From positions 1 to 61,292 of the forward strand of contig JAHJJD010000080.1 of assembly GCA_018822845.1 (NCBI GenBank): DNA of 61,292 bases, given 5' to 3'. The DNA comes from Gammaproteobacteria bacterium (GTDB taxonomy: Bacteria; Pseudomonadota; Gammaproteobacteria; Thiotrichales; Thiotrichaceae). Under the pieces are notes generated by a model. The model made no database searches and was not told the origin of the DNA. It saw only the letters and a list, made by a program, of their open reading frames with translations. Shown in pieces: positions 42,954 through 52,032 of the stretch (position 1 is the first letter of the stretch; every line of letters starts with the position of its first letter). The translations under genes and the position numbers were made by a program.

Positions 42954-43481
42954 ATGGAACGCCACTCACTTCGCCCACTACTCATGAAACTGTTTGCCAT
43001 CCCCATCCTGATGTTCGGCTTTGGCTACCTGATGGTGCCCCTCTACAACGTATTTTGTGAAGTTACCGGCCTGAACGGCAAAACCGGCAGGCTATCGGCG
43101 GCAGAAGCCAGTCTGTTGCAGGAAGACCTCAGCAGGCTGGTGAAAATCCAGTTTGTCACCAGCGTCAATCAGGATGGGCCGTGGGATTTCCGCCCGGCTG
43201 AAACCAGCATGATGGTGCATCCGGGCAAACCTTACACCACAAAATTTTACGCATACAACCGGATGGACAAGACGCTCGTCAGCCAGTCCATTCCCAGCGT
43301 TGCGCCCATTCAGGCCACCCGCTATTTCAAAAAGACCGAATGCTTTTGCTTCATCGAGCAGAAATTCAACGCCAGTGAAGCGCGGGAAATGCCAGTGACT
43401 TTTGTGATCAACCCGCAACTGCCGGAGGATGTCGACACGATCATCCTGTCGTACACCCTGTTCACCAAAACCGGGACATGA
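42954..43481 (+). CDS. ctaG: Cytochrome c oxidase assembly protein CtaG (Cox11)
   Basis: This 175-residue membrane-anchored copper chaperone delivers copper to CuB of subunit I. It has one N-terminal membrane helix (about 12-28), the VPLYNVFCEVTGLNG motif, and the copper-binding CFCF of TECFCFIEQ near 127. The start at 42954 has GGAGG about 9 bases upstream. A longer frame from 42879 would overlap coxA and adds no family sequence. Confidence 0.95.
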   Translation: MERHSLRPLLMKLFAIPILMFGFGYLMVPLYNVFCEVTGLNGKTGRLSAAEASLLQEDLSRLVKIQFVTSVNQDGPWDFRPAETSMMVHPGKPYTTKFYAYNRMDKTLVSQSIPSVAPIQATRYFKKTECFCFIEQKFNASEAREMPVTFVINPQLPEDVDTIILSYTLFTKTGT

Positions 43482-43511
43482 AGCAGCAAGTATGGAGGGG
43501 AGGTATCCATC

Positions 43512-44378
43512 ATGGCTAAACCAGATCATGGCCACTACTATGTTCCTGAGGGGACGTACTGGCCCATCCTTGGTTCGATTGGCCTGATAACGCTGGTCGT
43601 TGGTTTCATATACATCCTCAACGGTGGTAGCGGCACAGTGCTGATGTTGGCAGGAACTGCTGTCATGATCGTGATGCTGTTCGGCTGGTTTGGCGAAGTG
43701 ATCCGGGAAAACGAAAGCAGCACCTACCATGCATGGGAAGACAAATCCTTCCGGTTGGGCATGGTCTGGTTCATTTTCTCGGAAGTCATGTTTTTTGCGG
43801 CATTCTTCGGAGCACTATTCTATGCAAGGGTGCTGTCCGTGCCATGGCTGGGCGGTAGCGGGGAAGAAGCCGATACCCACACCCTGCTGTGGAATTCCTT
43901 TCAAGCCATGTGGCCCAGCAATGGCCCTGCTGATGTTGGCGGTAAATTTGAACCGATGAACACCTGGGGATTACCGGCACTGAATACCGTGATTCTCCTG
44001 TCATCCGCCGGAACCGTCACCTGGGCGCATCACGCCCTCAAACGCGGCAATCGACGCAACCTGATCACTGGCCTTGCCATCACCGTTTTCCTTGGCTTTC
44101 TGTTCGTTGGTTTGCAGGCGATGGAATATTACCACGCCTATCATGAACTGAATCTGACACTCGGGTCGGGCATTTACGGCTCCACATTTTTCATGCTGAC
44201 CGGATTCCACGGCCTGCATGTGACGTTGGGCGCGATCATGCTGACTGTGATTCTGTTCCGCTGCATAAAAGGGCATTTCACGCCTGACAACCATTTCGCC
44301 TTTGAAGCAGCGGCATGGTACTGGCACTTCGTGGATGTGGTCTGGCTGGGCCTGTTTGTGTTTGTGTACTGGCTATAG
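43512..44378 (+). CDS. coxC: Cytochrome c oxidase subunit III
   Basis: This 288-residue membrane subunit has seven helices. The family features WFGEVIRENESSTYHAWEDKSFRLGMVWFIFSEVMFF are present, cited as WFGEVIRENES and GMVWFIFSEVMFF, with the lipid/Glu site in FSEVMFF. GFHGLHVTLGAIML and WYWHFVDVVWLGLFVFVYW form the usual end. It starts 30 bases after ctaG, with GGAGGGG upstream. It closes the oxidase operon. Confidence 0.96.
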   Translation: MAKPDHGHYYVPEGTYWPILGSIGLITLVVGFIYILNGGSGTVLMLAGTAVMIVMLFGWFGEVIRENESSTYHAWEDKSFRLGMVWFIFSEVMFFAAFFGALFYARVLSVPWLGGSGEEADTHTLLWNSFQAMWPSNGPADVGGKFEPMNTWGLPALNTVILLSSAGTVTWAHHALKRGNRRNLITGLAITVFLGFLFVGLQAMEYYHAYHELNLTLGSGIYGSTFFMLTGFHGLHVTLGAIMLTVILFRCIKGHFTPDNHFAFEAAAWYWHFVDVVWLGLFVFVYWL

Positions 44379-44502
44379 GCGGCCACTGCAAAAGGGCGCA
44401 ATTATCTTCCGGGCAGAAGATGAGAAATATCACTTACTCCTGCCAGGAACAGGCGTAGTCTGAAAGCATATCATCAGACATCAAACAAAAGGAGGGAGCG
44501 AC

Positions 44503-44871
44503 ATGAACATTTTCCGCTTTTCACTGCTCAGCTTCCTGATTGCAGCGCCATTATGTATCGCTGATCCGGGTCAACCGTTACCCGGCGAAGGTATCGGCGT
44601 AGATATCAGCCACCCTGCCGACAAGGTTTTGCGTGCGGAAGGCTGGGAATTGCAAATCTGGTATCGCGCCAAAGGTTCCCGTAGTGAAGGCCAACACGGC
44701 GTACTTTTCCATAAAGGCAACATCGTAAAAGGCGTAACTGTCGATGAGGAAATGGAGACAGCCTTGGGCAAGATGAAATATTACGGCAGCACACCGGCAG
44801 TGATGTGGGAGCCCAGCGGTTGGCATTTCGCCGACAAAAGCCTGATCAAGCCATCAACGTTTTGCCCGTAA
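44503..44871 (+). CDS. Small secreted protein of unknown function
   Basis: This 122-residue protein has a strong ribosome-binding site (AAAGGAGGG) and a signal peptide (about 1-20, hydrophobic core FSLLSFLIAAPLCI). The mature part is soluble, with two motifs HPADKVLRAEGWELQIWY and VMWEPSGWHFADKSL, and no domain that I know. A cysteine lies next to the signal end (LCIAD), but the pattern is not a convincing lipobox. It is followed by a terminator. Its place behind the oxidase operon may be coincidental. Confidence 0.6.
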   Translation: MNIFRFSLLSFLIAAPLCIADPGQPLPGEGIGVDISHPADKVLRAEGWELQIWYRAKGSRSEGQHGVLFHKGNIVKGVTVDEEMETALGKMKYYGSTPAVMWEPSGWHFADKSLIKPSTFCP

Positions 44872-44880
44872 ATAAAAAAT

Positions 44881-44910
44881 GCCAGTCATTACTGACTGGC
44901 CTTTATATTT
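44881..44910. terminator. Intrinsic terminator between the small secreted gene and tRNA-Leu
   Basis: GCCAGTC (44881-44887) pairs with GACTGGC (44894-44900) across ATTACT, followed by CTTTATATTT on the plus strand and preceded by an A-run (ATAAAAAAT). It can terminate in both directions: the small secreted gene on plus and the tRNA on minus. Confidence 0.8.
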
Positions 44911-44994
44911 GGTGCCGAGAAGAGGACTCGAACCTCCACGGGTCGCCCCACTAATACCTGAAACTAGCGCGTCTACCAATTCCGCCACCTCGGC
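44910..44994 (-). tRNA. tRNA-Leu (anticodon CAG)
   Basis: On the minus strand an 85-base cloverleaf is visible: acceptor GCCGAGG/TCTCGGC, D-arm region ATTGGTAGACGC, anticodon stem CTAGT/ATTAG around loop TTCAGGT (anticodon CAG), a long variable arm (TGGGGCGACCCGT) typical of leucine tRNAs, T-arm GAGG-TTCGAGT-CCTC, and an encoded CCA end. Confidence 0.97.
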
Positions 44995-45134
44995 ATTCAC
45001 TAAGCATCGCTGCGTTGTGAGAGGCGAATCTTATAGAGCTTATTCCACCTTGTCAAACATGAAAAAGCACTTTCATTACATTTTTTTGATATGCTTGCCG
45101 CATATGAAAGATAACGCCACGAAAGGATACCTGA

Positions 45135-47465
45135 TTGAAGTTTAATGACCCCCATAGCCAGCGCGAAGCCGAAAAATACGACAATCCCATCCCCAGCCGC
45201 GAACTGATCCTGCAAATGCTGGATCAAAGCGGTCAGCCGCTGGACTTTGCCGACCTGTCAGCCAAACTGCACCTTACCGAGGAACGCGACCTTGACGCCC
45301 TGAAAAAACGTCTGCGGGCAATGGAACGCGACGGGCAACTGCTTTACAACCGCCGCCGCCAGTATGTGCCAATTGCCCACACCGACCTGATTGCCGGGCG
45401 TGTGATCGGCCACGCGGATGGCTTCGGCTTCCTCAAACCCGATGACGGCACACCTGACCTGTTCCTGCACGCCAAGCAAATGCGCACCCTGATGCATGGT
45501 GACCGGGCCTTGGTCAGCGTGCGTGGCCTCGACCCCAAAGGGCGGCGCGAAGGCGCGGTGGTGGAAATCCTCGAACGCGGTACCACCCAAGTGGTCGGGC
45601 GCTATTTCATGGAAGGCAATATCGGCTTCGTCACCCCCGACAACTCCCGCATCAGCCAGGACATCCTCATCCCCCCGGATGCTGTCGGCGACGCCCGGCC
45701 CGGCCAGATTGTGGTTGCATCCATTGTTGAACAGCCATCCAAATACGCCCAACCCAAGGGCAAGATTGTAGAAGTGCTGGGCGACCACATGGCTCCCGGC
45801 ATGGAAATCGACGTAGCCATCCGCAGCCATCAACTGCCCTATGAATGGTCGCCGGAAATCCGCGAAGAATCCGACCAGTTTGGCTACGAAGTACCCGAAG
45901 CCGCCAAGGCTGGCCGGGTCGACATGCGCGATACCCCATTCGTCACCATTGATGGCGAAGATGCCAAAGACTTCGACGACGCTGTGTATTGCGAACGTGA
46001 TGGCAAAGGCTGGCGTTTACTGGTAGCAATTGCCGACGTATCGCATTACGTCATGCCCGATTCCGCCATTGGACGCGAAGCTACCGAGCGCGGCACCTCG
46101 GTCTATTTCCCTGGCAAGGTCATTCCCATGCTGCCGGAAATCCTGTCCAACGGCCTGTGCTCGCTCAACCCGCACGTTGACCGTCTGTGCATGATCTGCG
46201 ACATTGAAATCGGCCCACGCGGCAAGCTGGTCAGCTATCAATTCGTGGAAGGTCTGATGCATTCCGCCGCCCGCCTGACCTACACCAAAATGGCGAAAAT
46301 CGTCGTCGACCGTGATCAGGAAGCCCGCGACGAATATTCGCCGGAACTGTGCGAACACCTCGATGACCTGTATTCCCTCTACCACATACTGCGCAAGGCA
46401 CGTGAACGGCGTGGCGCAATCGACTTTGAAACGGCTGAAACCCGCATCATTTTCGATGCCGAACGCAAGATCGAAGCGATTGTCCCCACCGAACGCAATG
46501 ATGCGCACAAGCTGATTGAAGAGTGCATGATCCTCGCCAATGTGTGCGCGGCAACGTACCTCAACAAGTACAAAATGCCAGCGTTGCACCGTGTCCATGC
46601 CAAACCAACCCCGGAAAAACTGCTTGATCTGCGCCAGTTTCTCAGCGGCCTGGGCTTGTCACTGGGCGGTGGCGAAGCCCCCACGCCGATGGATTACACC
46701 ACACTGCTCAACAGCCTGCATGACCGCCCCGACAGGCACATGATCCAGACTGTATTGCTACGCTCCATGTCGCAAGCGGTCTACAGCCCGGATGCAAACG
46801 GGCACTTTGGGCTGGCGCAATCCCATTACGCGCATTTCACCTCGCCTATCCGCCGTTACCCGGATTTGCTGGTGCATCGCGCCATCCGCCACCTGATTCG
46901 TGGTGGCAAGGTCAGCGACTACAAATACTCCTACAAGGACATGGTCACGCTGGGCGAACACTGCTCCATGACCGAACGCCGTGCCGACGACGCCACCCGT
47001 GATGTCACCGCCTGGCTGAAATGCGAATACATGCAGGAACACGTTGGCGAAAGTTTCAGCGGCATCATTTCCGGCGTGACCGGCTTTGGCCTGTTCGTGG
47101 AACTGAGCGATATTTACGTCGAAGGGCTGATCCACATTACCGCCCTGACCAGCGACTACTACCACTTTGACCCTGCCCGCCATCAGTTGACCGGGGAAAA
47201 CTCCGGGCGTGCCTACCGTCTCGGTGACACCATCCAGGTCACGGTCGCACGGGTAGACCTCGACGAACGCAAAATTGACTTCGTACTGGTCAAAGTGGAA
47301 GGTGAAACCACCACCCGTAGCAAAAAACCCGCCAGCAAAAGCCGCAAACCCAAGCCCAAAGGCAAAAGCAGCCAGCCTGCCAAGGCGACTGAAACCACCC
47401 CGAAGCCCGCCAGCAAAAAGAAACCGGCGGGCAGAAAACCGCGTAAAAAGAAACCGACCAACTGA
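45135..47465 (+). CDS. rnr: Ribonuclease R
   Basis: This 776-residue 3'-5' exoribonuclease degrades structured RNA. The start is TTG at 45135 (AAGGA 9 bases upstream); the N-terminus QREAEKYDNPIPSRELIL aligns with E. coli RNase R. Order: winged-helix region, two cold-shock domains (about 80-240), and the RNB catalytic domain with the Asp cluster DGEDAKDFDDAVY (about 272-284). An S1 domain follows (about 635-720), then a Lys/Pro/Ser-rich tail of about 55 residues (KKPAGRKPRKKK) that binds RNA. It overlaps rlmB by one base. Confidence 0.95.
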   Translation: MKFNDPHSQREAEKYDNPIPSRELILQMLDQSGQPLDFADLSAKLHLTEERDLDALKKRLRAMERDGQLLYNRRRQYVPIAHTDLIAGRVIGHADGFGFLKPDDGTPDLFLHAKQMRTLMHGDRALVSVRGLDPKGRREGAVVEILERGTTQVVGRYFMEGNIGFVTPDNSRISQDILIPPDAVGDARPGQIVVASIVEQPSKYAQPKGKIVEVLGDHMAPGMEIDVAIRSHQLPYEWSPEIREESDQFGYEVPEAAKAGRVDMRDTPFVTIDGEDAKDFDDAVYCERDGKGWRLLVAIADVSHYVMPDSAIGREATERGTSVYFPGKVIPMLPEILSNGLCSLNPHVDRLCMICDIEIGPRGKLVSYQFVEGLMHSAARLTYTKMAKIVVDRDQEARDEYSPELCEHLDDLYSLYHILRKARERRGAIDFETAETRIIFDAERKIEAIVPTERNDAHKLIEECMILANVCAATYLNKYKMPALHRVHAKPTPEKLLDLRQFLSGLGLSLGGGEAPTPMDYTTLLNSLHDRPDRHMIQTVLLRSMSQAVYSPDANGHFGLAQSHYAHFTSPIRRYPDLLVHRAIRHLIRGGKVSDYKYSYKDMVTLGEHCSMTERRADDATRDVTAWLKCEYMQEHVGESFSGIISGVTGFGLFVELSDIYVEGLIHITALTSDYYHFDPARHQLTGENSGRAYRLGDTIQVTVARVDLDERKIDFVLVKVEGETTTRSKKPASKSRKPKPKGKSSQPAKATETTPKPASKKKPAGRKPRKKKPTN

Positions 47466-48208
47466 TGGCAAAATCGACTATTTACGGCATCCACGCCGTC
47501 GAAACTGCGCTGCGCAATGATGCAGAAAACCTCGGGCAAATCTGGCTGGACAAGCGCAGCCGCAACGACCGTCTGAAAAAGCTGGAAAAGCTGGCAGCGG
47601 AAAGCGGTGCGCACCTCATCCCCACCGACCCTGACAGGCTGGACAAGATGGCGGGGCATAACCGCCATCAAGGCGTGGTAGCTGATTACTACAAGCTCAA
47701 GTCCTATACTGAAAACGATCTTTACGACCTGCTGGACGCTCTGGAAGAAACCCCGTTCCTGCTGGTGCTGGATGGTGTCACCGACCCGCACAACCTCGGT
47801 GCCTGTTTACGCACTGCGGAAGGCGCAGGCATCCAGGCGGTCATCGCCCCCAAGGACAACGCCGCCAGCATCACCCCAACCGTGCGCAAGGTCGCCTCAG
47901 GCGCGGCAGAAGTCATTCCTTTCATACCCGTCACCAATCTGGCGCGCACCATGGATACACTCAAGGAACGCGGCATCTGGCTGACCGGCACCAGTGACAA
48001 GGCGACACAAAGCATCTATCAGGCCAATCTGAAAGGCCCGATGGCGCTGGTCATGGGCGCAGAAGGCGCAGGCATCCGCCGTTTGACGGAAGAGCGCTGC
48101 GATTTTCTGGTGTCGATTCCGATGAAGGGACAAGTGTCGAGCCTGAACGTGTCGGTGGCAACAGGCGTCTGTTTGTACGAGGCTTTACGCCAACGTTCTG
48201 ATCTGTAA
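47465..48208 (+). CDS. rlmB: 23S rRNA (guanosine-2'-O)-methyltransferase RlmB
   Basis: This 247-residue SpoU-family enzyme methylates G2251 of 23S rRNA. The N-terminal L30e-like substrate-binding domain is at 1-75, and the SPOUT domain with its knot follows, with LDGVTDPHNLGACLRTAEG (motif 1), MGAEGAGIRRLTEE (motif 2) and SIPMKGQVSSLNVSVATGV (motif 3). TGATG overlap with rnr shows coupling, as in E. coli. Confidence 0.95.
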   Translation: MAKSTIYGIHAVETALRNDAENLGQIWLDKRSRNDRLKKLEKLAAESGAHLIPTDPDRLDKMAGHNRHQGVVADYYKLKSYTENDLYDLLDALEETPFLLVLDGVTDPHNLGACLRTAEGAGIQAVIAPKDNAASITPTVRKVASGAAEVIPFIPVTNLARTMDTLKERGIWLTGTSDKATQSIYQANLKGPMALVMGAEGAGIRRLTEERCDFLVSIPMKGQVSSLNVSVATGVCLYEALRQRSDL

Positions 48209-48213
48209 TTTAA

Positions 48214-49140
48214 TCACGGCCCGGAATAGTAATCGTACTTGCTCAGCATTTCGCTGGTAAACCGCCATGCCTCATTGTAAGACAGGCCGCTGTCACTCGG
48301 GATAATGACCTTGACATACAAATCCGTCGCGTACTTGCCTTTCAGGGCAGAAAGCTCTGTCTCAAGCGTGGAGCGGCTGACACTGCGTACAGTGCTATCC
48401 CCTGGCCTGCGGATCGCGTAGCCGGATTTACGGTAAACCACTTCCACGACCTGCTTGCCTTTGGCGGAACGCGCCGGTTTCAGCAGTTTCTGGTATTTCT
48501 TGTCCAGTTCAGTGTAGTCGCCACGTAAACTCAGCAACTGTTTTTCACTCTGATCCACCTTGCTACGCAAACTGGTGAGTTCCGTATCCTTGGTCGAAAC
48601 ACTGTCCAGTGCCGTCGCCAGTTCAGTCTGGGCGCGTTCGCGTTCGGCCATGATGCTGACGAACTGCTGTTGCAGCTCATCCAGCGTCTTTTCACGACTG
48701 GCGATGGTATCAGCCTGTTCGCGGGACAGCACTTGCAGGCGCTCCAGTGCGGTACTTTGGGCATTGCTGGCGTTACGAACCTCTTCGGTTTCAGCGCGGC
48801 TGCGCAACAACTCCATTTCCAGTGACGAGGAACGCTGTTGCAGGTAATCCAGTTGTTCTTCCAGCGTGGCGTTGGCCTTGAGCTGGAATTCGGCCTGTTG
48901 GGCAGCTTTGGCGGCTTCCAGCGCAGCCTTTTGCGCCTCCTGCTGGGCGCTTTGTTCGGCCAGGACACTATGACGCAATTCATCCAGCAAGCGCGTGTTG
49001 GAGAGCACCACCGCCACCGTCACCAGCAGGAAAATCATGGTGATGACCATCATGATGTCAGTGAAGGATGGCCAGAAGCTTTCCTCGAACTCATCCCGTG
49101 GACTGATCAGGGAAGCAAAGGAAAAGTGTGAGTCGTTCAT
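48214..49140 (-). CDS. ExbD/MotB-like protein with long coiled coil
   Basis: This 308-residue protein has a single membrane helix at about 27-47, preceded by FWPSFTDIMM. Asp28 is at the position of the proton-binding Asp of ExbD, TolR and MotB. Residues about 50-225 are a near-continuous Glu/Gln/Ala/Arg coiled coil. The last 80 residues (from VVEVVYRKSG) resemble the periplasmic ExbD/TolR domain in layout, ending PSDSGLSYNEAW. There is no OmpA-type peptidoglycan domain. With the MotA/ExbB-like gene 3 bases upstream, it forms a stator-type pair. What it drives is unknown. Confidence 0.65.
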   Translation of the reverse strand: MNDSHFSFASLISPRDEFEESFWPSFTDIMMVITMIFLLVTVAVVLSNTRLLDELRHSVLAEQSAQQEAQKAALEAAKAAQQAEFQLKANATLEEQLDYLQQRSSSLEMELLRSRAETEEVRNASNAQSTALERLQVLSREQADTIASREKTLDELQQQFVSIMAERERAQTELATALDSVSTKDTELTSLRSKVDQSEKQLLSLRGDYTELDKKYQKLLKPARSAKGKQVVEVVYRKSGYAIRRPGDSTVRSVSRSTLETELSALKGKYATDLYVKVIIPSDSGLSYNEAWRFTSEMLSKYDYYSGP

Positions 49141-49143
49141 GGC

Positions 49144-50073
49144 TTACCCTTTCGGTTTGTCATCCAGCCGGAAACCTTCACGGATGGAATCGCGGATGAC
49201 CTGAAGGTTGTTCCCGCCTTGCGCCACGGCATTTTGCAGATCGTCCGCCGCCAGTTGCAGGCGTTCGCCTGCATGCAGGAAACGATCCTGAATCAAGTGA
49301 ATGGCCTCCGCTGCCCGGCGCAATTCCGCCGTCAGCACAGCTACATCATGCAGCATGCTGTTTTCCGCATGTTTGAAGCGCGGCAGGATATGCAGTGTCG
49401 TGACGTTTTCAATATTGGCCAGCAACTGGGTGCGGGCATCCTGCAATCGCAGGTGGAAATAGGAAAAAAAGACGTAACAGACAATTGCAGTAATGGTTGT
49501 ACTCAATGCTGTCGACATGCCACCGATGATCGTACCCATTTGCTGCATGTTATCAGGGGAATCCAGCAAGCCCGCAGCACCAATCAGGGCAACCGACAAC
49601 GATACAATGGTGCCGAATACGCCTGCCAGGATCAGGATATTGTGCACGAAACGCACCAGCGTAAATTCCGCTGCCTGACTGGCCACCAGGGTGGAAGCCA
49701 ATGCCGCCTGATTAACTTGTGAATGCTGGCGGGCAATGGTCTGCACGGCATGGTAACGGTCGATGATCAGGGCGGAGTCCGGCAAACCATAAGCCGGGTT
49801 GGCCGCGCCCTCTCCCACCTTTTTGTAAAAGCGCGCCAGAACCTCCTGCTCACGGGTATAGCCCAGGAACATGAAAATCATGCGCACCAACCCAACCAGA
49901 AAAATCAGCAGGATGACCCCGTTCAACACCAGGCCAAGTTGCCCCGCCTGAGTAGTGTAGAAGAAATGCGTCACGGCATCCTTGTTGAGCAGAATGACCA
50001 CCCCCAACAGGAACAGGATAACCAGCATTTGCAACAGGGTCAGGTAGTAGCGCGTTTTAATCGGTTTCAGCAT
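49144..50073 (-). CDS. MotA/TolQ/ExbB-like proton-channel protein
   Basis: This 309-residue membrane protein has four predicted helices (about 9-30, 42-66, 145-170 and 192-215). The last two have the ExbB/TolQ/MotA pattern: GVFGTIVSLSVALIGAAG, then GGMSTALSTTITAIVCY. The C-terminal 90 residues are helical and cytoplasmic. The start at 50073 (MLKPIKTRY) overlaps the end of rmuC by 17 bases. The longer frame to 50202 adds only sequence read through rmuC. It is the channel half of the pair with the ExbD-like coiled-coil protein. Confidence 0.75.
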   Translation of the reverse strand: MLKPIKTRYYLTLLQMLVILFLLGVVILLNKDAVTHFFYTTQAGQLGLVLNGVILLIFLVGLVRMIFMFLGYTREQEVLARFYKKVGEGAANPAYGLPDSALIIDRYHAVQTIARQHSQVNQAALASTLVASQAAEFTLVRFVHNILILAGVFGTIVSLSVALIGAAGLLDSPDNMQQMGTIIGGMSTALSTTITAIVCYVFFSYFHLRLQDARTQLLANIENVTTLHILPRFKHAENSMLHDVAVLTAELRRAAEAIHLIQDRFLHAGERLQLAADDLQNAVAQGGNNLQVIRDSIREGFRLDDKPKG

Positions 50074-51367
50074 CAGTATCAGAATCCCTCGAATATGACT
50101 GACGTGGCATGTCTTCGACAGGCGCAGGCTCGGCAATGTTCCGCCCCGAGGAAATGCCAAGCTCGGATAATCTACGCACTCCAGGCAAGACACTTCGTTC
50201 AAGCGAACCCAAGGCTTTGTTGTAAGTGTCTACGCTGCTGCCGAGATTACGCCCCAGACGCTCCAGATGGTCAAGAAAAACCGCCAGGCGTTTGTGTAAT
50301 TCCTCACCCAGATCGCGCACCTTGCCAGCATTTTCAGCCAGCACTGTCTGTTTCCAGCCAAACGCCACTGCCCGTAGCAGGGCAACCAGTGTAGTTGGAG
50401 TGGCGAGAATTACCTTGTCGTTGAGCGCATCATGCAACAGGTTTTTGTCCTGCTCCAACGCTGCACCCAAAAATTGTTCACCGGGGATGAACAGTACCAC
50501 AAAATCGGGGGACTGCTCGAACTGTTCCCAGTAACGTTTGCCCGCCAGCACTTTGACGTGGTCACGCACATGACGGGCATGGCGTTGCAGGTGACGCTTG
50601 CGGCTATCCTCGCTGTCGGCGTTGACCGCATCAAGGTAAGCATCCATCGGCGCTTTCGCATCCACAATCATTTCACGCGCATCAGGCATGCGGATAACCA
50701 TGTCGGGGCGGATGGTGCGATCAGCATTGCTGCGCTGTGCCTGTTCAACGAAATCACAGTGCTCAACCATGCCGGAAAGCTCGGCAATCCGGCGCAGGCT
50801 GAGTTCACCCCACTGCCCGCGAATACCGGGGGTTCGCAAGGCAGAAGCCAGCCGCCCGGTTTCGTCGCGCAAGGCTGCCTGATCGTTCATCATGCCACGA
50901 ATCTGCTGGCTGATAATGCCGAAACTGGCCTGACGTTCCTTTTCGATTTCGCGGATCTGGTTTTCGGTTTTGGCCAGCGCATCGCGGATCGGGTCGACCA
51001 GATGCTGGATGGAACGCTGCCGCTGTTCCAGATCAGCACGGGATTCCACATGAAAACGCCCCATGGATTCCTGCGCCAGTTGCAGGAACTGGGTGTTGTT
51101 CTCCCGCAGGGCGCGTTGGGAAAGGGCTGCGAAGGTATTGTGCAGGCGGTCTTGCGCATCGTCAAGCATGCGCAGGCGTTCCTCGTGGAGCTGCTCTTCG
51201 GTTTGCAGCTGCAACTCCAGCCGCTCCAGTTCCCGACGGGACTGGCGCAACGGGCCGCTATAGATGAAGTGCGCCACCAGCAAGCCAAGCATGAACATCG
51301 CCACTGCCGTGATGAAAACGATGTGCTGATCAATGAACGCGCCTAGTTGAAACGGGCTACTGTCCAT
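50057..51367 (-). CDS. rmuC: DNA recombination protein RmuC
   Basis: This 436-residue protein has an N-terminal membrane helix (about 14-33), a coiled coil (about 38-165) and the RmuC nuclease-like domain, visible as GQWGELSLRRIAELSG, RPDMVIRMPDAREMIVDAKAPMDAY and FIPGEQFLGAAL. The VDAKAP segment is the part resembling a restriction-endonuclease-type (D/E)xK site. RmuC limits rearrangements at inverted repeats in E. coli. Here it heads a three-gene run with a MotA-like/ExbD-like pair. Confidence 0.9.
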   Translation of the reverse strand: MDSSPFQLGAFIDQHIVFITAVAMFMLGLLVAHFIYSGPLRQSRRELERLELQLQTEEQLHEERLRMLDDAQDRLHNTFAALSQRALRENNTQFLQLAQESMGRFHVESRADLEQRQRSIQHLVDPIRDALAKTENQIREIEKERQASFGIISQQIRGMMNDQAALRDETGRLASALRTPGIRGQWGELSLRRIAELSGMVEHCDFVEQAQRSNADRTIRPDMVIRMPDAREMIVDAKAPMDAYLDAVNADSEDSRKRHLQRHARHVRDHVKVLAGKRYWEQFEQSPDFVVLFIPGEQFLGAALEQDKNLLHDALNDKVILATPTTLVALLRAVAFGWKQTVLAENAGKVRDLGEELHKRLAVFLDHLERLGRNLGSSVDTYNKALGSLERSVLPGVRRLSELGISSGRNIAEPAPVEDMPRQSYSRDSDTDAETD

Positions 51368-51495
51368 TCAACCACTCACCCAAAGTGAAAATATACGGTT
51401 TGTCGGCAAAACAGAACTTGTCAGCATATTATGCATCCATAGAATTGACAGGATCGTATCACCATATCTTCCATGCTGTAACCGGAGACTTTTCC

Positions 51496-51999
51496 ATGCA
51501 ACAAATGAAACAAGGGCTGATTATCGCATTTTTATTCAGCTCAATGCTATTCGCTTTGCCTGCCAAAGCCCTGACAGACATGGATGAAAAGCCTGTCACC
51601 ATTGACGGGCTGATAGGTAAGGGCAAGTGGTCAGTGTTCGAAATCTGGGCATCGGACTGCCGCATGTGCCGGGCGAGCATTTACGAAACCGTCAACTTTG
51701 AAACCGCCAACCCCGATGTGGATGTCTACGGTATTTCACTGGATGGGGTTACAGGCAAAACCAATGCAGAAAGATTCATTGATGAGTACGGGCTAACATT
51801 CCCCAATCTGCTCAGCACGCCTTCCGAAATCGACACCTACCTCTACTCCACGGCAAAAGAGAGCTTCATTGGCACCCCCACCTTCATGGTGTTTGATCCA
51901 CAAGGCAAACTGCGTGTCGTACAGCCGGGTGCGGTTTCAGAAGAAGCCCTTAGCAATTTCATCAAGCAGCAGGATGCACAAGAAAAACCAGCACCCTGA
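51496..51999 (+). CDS. Exported thioredoxin-like (TlpA/ResA-type) protein
   Basis: This 167-residue protein has a signal peptide (about 1-25, ending PAKA) and a thioredoxin fold with active site Cys55-Arg-Met-Cys58 (ASDCRMC) and the cis-Pro loop GTPTFMVFD. It would act on disulfides in the periplasm. The start at 51496 gives the signal peptide; the earlier frame from 51385 does not. GGAGA lies about 7 bases upstream. There is no haem-biogenesis gene nearby, so its partner is unknown. Confidence 0.8.
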   Translation: MQQMKQGLIIAFLFSSMLFALPAKALTDMDEKPVTIDGLIGKGKWSVFEIWASDCRMCRASIYETVNFETANPDVDVYGISLDGVTGKTNAERFIDEYGLTFPNLLSTPSEIDTYLYSTAKESFIGTPTFMVFDPQGKLRVVQPGAVSEEALSNFIKQQDAQEKPAP

Positions 52000-52032
52000 C
52001 ACTGGATTTGCAATCACCATCACCATGGTTCC

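Noticed and set aside
48214-51367. Direct identification as a Zorya defence system
   Set aside because: No ZorC, ZorD helicase or ZorE nuclease genes are present, and the ExbD-like protein lacks the OmpA-type domain of ZorB.
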